A stretch of 5,942 nt of DNA from a bacterium (GTDB taxonomy: Bacteria > Planctomycetota > J058 > JAJDCP01). The stretch spans positions 1-5,942 of the forward strand of contig JAUIEM010000497.1 in assembly GCA_030428695.1 (NCBI GenBank), given 5' to 3'. Position numbers and translations under genes: made by a program. Below are positions 5,123 through 5,942 of the stretch, piece after piece. Within the stretch, counting starts at the first letter, position 1. Each line of letters opens with the position of its first letter. A model generated the notes under the pieces. That model ran no database searches and had not been told where the DNA came from. It saw only the letters and a program-made list of their open reading frames with translations.

Positions 5123-5942
5123 CGACGCGGGGCGCGTGTCCACGACGATCGAGAACTATGCGGTTGGATCGACCGCCGTCGACGCGAACATTACGGTCCA
5201 GCAGGCCTATGACGCGTCCGGGAGGCTGGGAAGCGTGACCGCGGTCAATCCAGACACGGGCGACCAGGTCACGACCTATGTGTGGGGCGTCGAGGCGCCG
5301 AAGTCAGACCTGGCCTCCAATCAGCTACTGCGGGAAATGCGGTTCCCGGGTGACAAACTCGATGTCGTCGGCCAGGCCTACAACCGCCTGGGTCAGGTCA
5401 AGGAGTGGACCGATCAAAACGGAACCGTCCACGCCTACACCTTCGACAAGCTCGGCCGCATGACCGCCGACGAACTCGTCGCGCTCGGGCTCGACATCGA
5501 CGGCGCGGTCACGAAGATCGGCCTGGCATTCGACGTCCGCGGCCTGGTCGAGAAAATCACCTCCTACGACTCGTCAAACACAGTGGTCAATGAGGTGCTC
5601 AACGAGTTCAACGACCTCGGGCAGGTGACCAAGCAGTATCAAGAGCACAGTGGAGCAAAGTCTGGGTCGACGCCGTTCGTCGAGTATGCGTACGATTCGA
5701 CGGCACCAGGCACAGAGTACACCAAAGACTCGCGACGGACACGGCGGGACTTCCCCAATGGGGACGACTATGCGTACGGGTACGGAAGCGCTGGCTCGGC
5801 CGGCGATAAAATGTCGCGTGTCGAGAACCTCAACGATACGTCAGATAACTGGGTCGAGTACCAGTACCTTGGCCTTGGGCGATTCGTCGTTGTGTACTAC
5901 CCGACGCCTGAAGTCACTATGACTTTGGACGAGGGTGGCATG
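5117..5942 (+). pseudogene. RHS/YD-repeat protein, downstream fragment (open at window end)
   Basis: The continuation of the fragment at 231-1126, open in one frame from the transposon junction to the window edge (about 275 codons). YD units include DFDDAGRVSTTIENY, AYDASGRLGSVTAV, AYNRLGQVKEW, TFDKLGRMTADEL, AFDVRGLVEKITSYD, EFNDLGQVTKQYQ and EYAYDSTAPGTEYTK. The LDIDGAVTKIGLAFDVRGLV stretch and the Tyr-rich NGDDYAYGYGSAGSAGDKMS region match, by recall, large RHS proteins of planctomycetes. No stop or frameshift is seen inside the fragment, so apart from the insertion the reading frame is undamaged. There is no start codon with a ribosome binding site at the junction, so it is probably not translated separately. 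The RHS core and variable C-terminal domain, if present, lie beyond the window. Confidence 0.85.

Overview
The window is a stretch of an RHS/YD-repeat gene on the + strand that two mobile elements have broken. The RHS sequence has many degenerate YD units (FLYDFRSRQT, NTYDGVGRVT, AYDASGRLG, TFDKLGRMT) and a long cysteine-free repeat domain. By recall it most resembles the large RHS proteins of Planctomycetota. That is a resemblance, not a database result. The DNA is GC-rich throughout, and by eye the transposon in the middle is more so than the RHS gene.

Layout. (1) 1-230 is the end of an IS66-type insertion sequence. It carries the start of tnpA on the minus strand, leaves the window on the left, and has a likely terminus reading GTAAGC at 230. 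(2) 231-1126 is the upstream RHS fragment. (3) 1127-5116 is a complete 3,990-bp transposon with 26-bp imperfect inverted repeats (23/26 identical), TG...CA ends and a 6-bp target duplication, CTTTGA. (4) 5117-5942 is the downstream RHS fragment, open to the window edge. Removing the transposon and one copy of CTTTGA rejoins the RHS frame as HKDFDDAGRV, so both the boundaries and the insertion are well supported.

The transposon has four genes, all on the minus strand and packed end to end. In order they are a small zinc-ribbon/HTH protein, a DDE transposase with a Mu-type C-terminal domain and D-D-35-E catalytic spacing, an AAA+ ATPase of the ExeA/TniB type, and a RepB-like primase of the archaeo-eukaryotic primase (AEP) fold. 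Transposase and ATPase overlap by ATGA, and ATPase and primase by TTGA. Three of the four genes appear to use UUG starts. No resolvase, TniQ, resistance gene or other cargo is visible.

The most interesting points are the primase in the position where Tn7/Tn5053-type elements carry target-selection or resolution genes, and the RNA structures at the head of both elements. A 13-bp perfect inverted repeat can sequester the Shine-Dalgarno of the transposon's first gene, and a 10-bp perfect stem plus inner stem can do the same for the IS66 tnpA. Both arrangements would silence the element when it is transcribed from outside.
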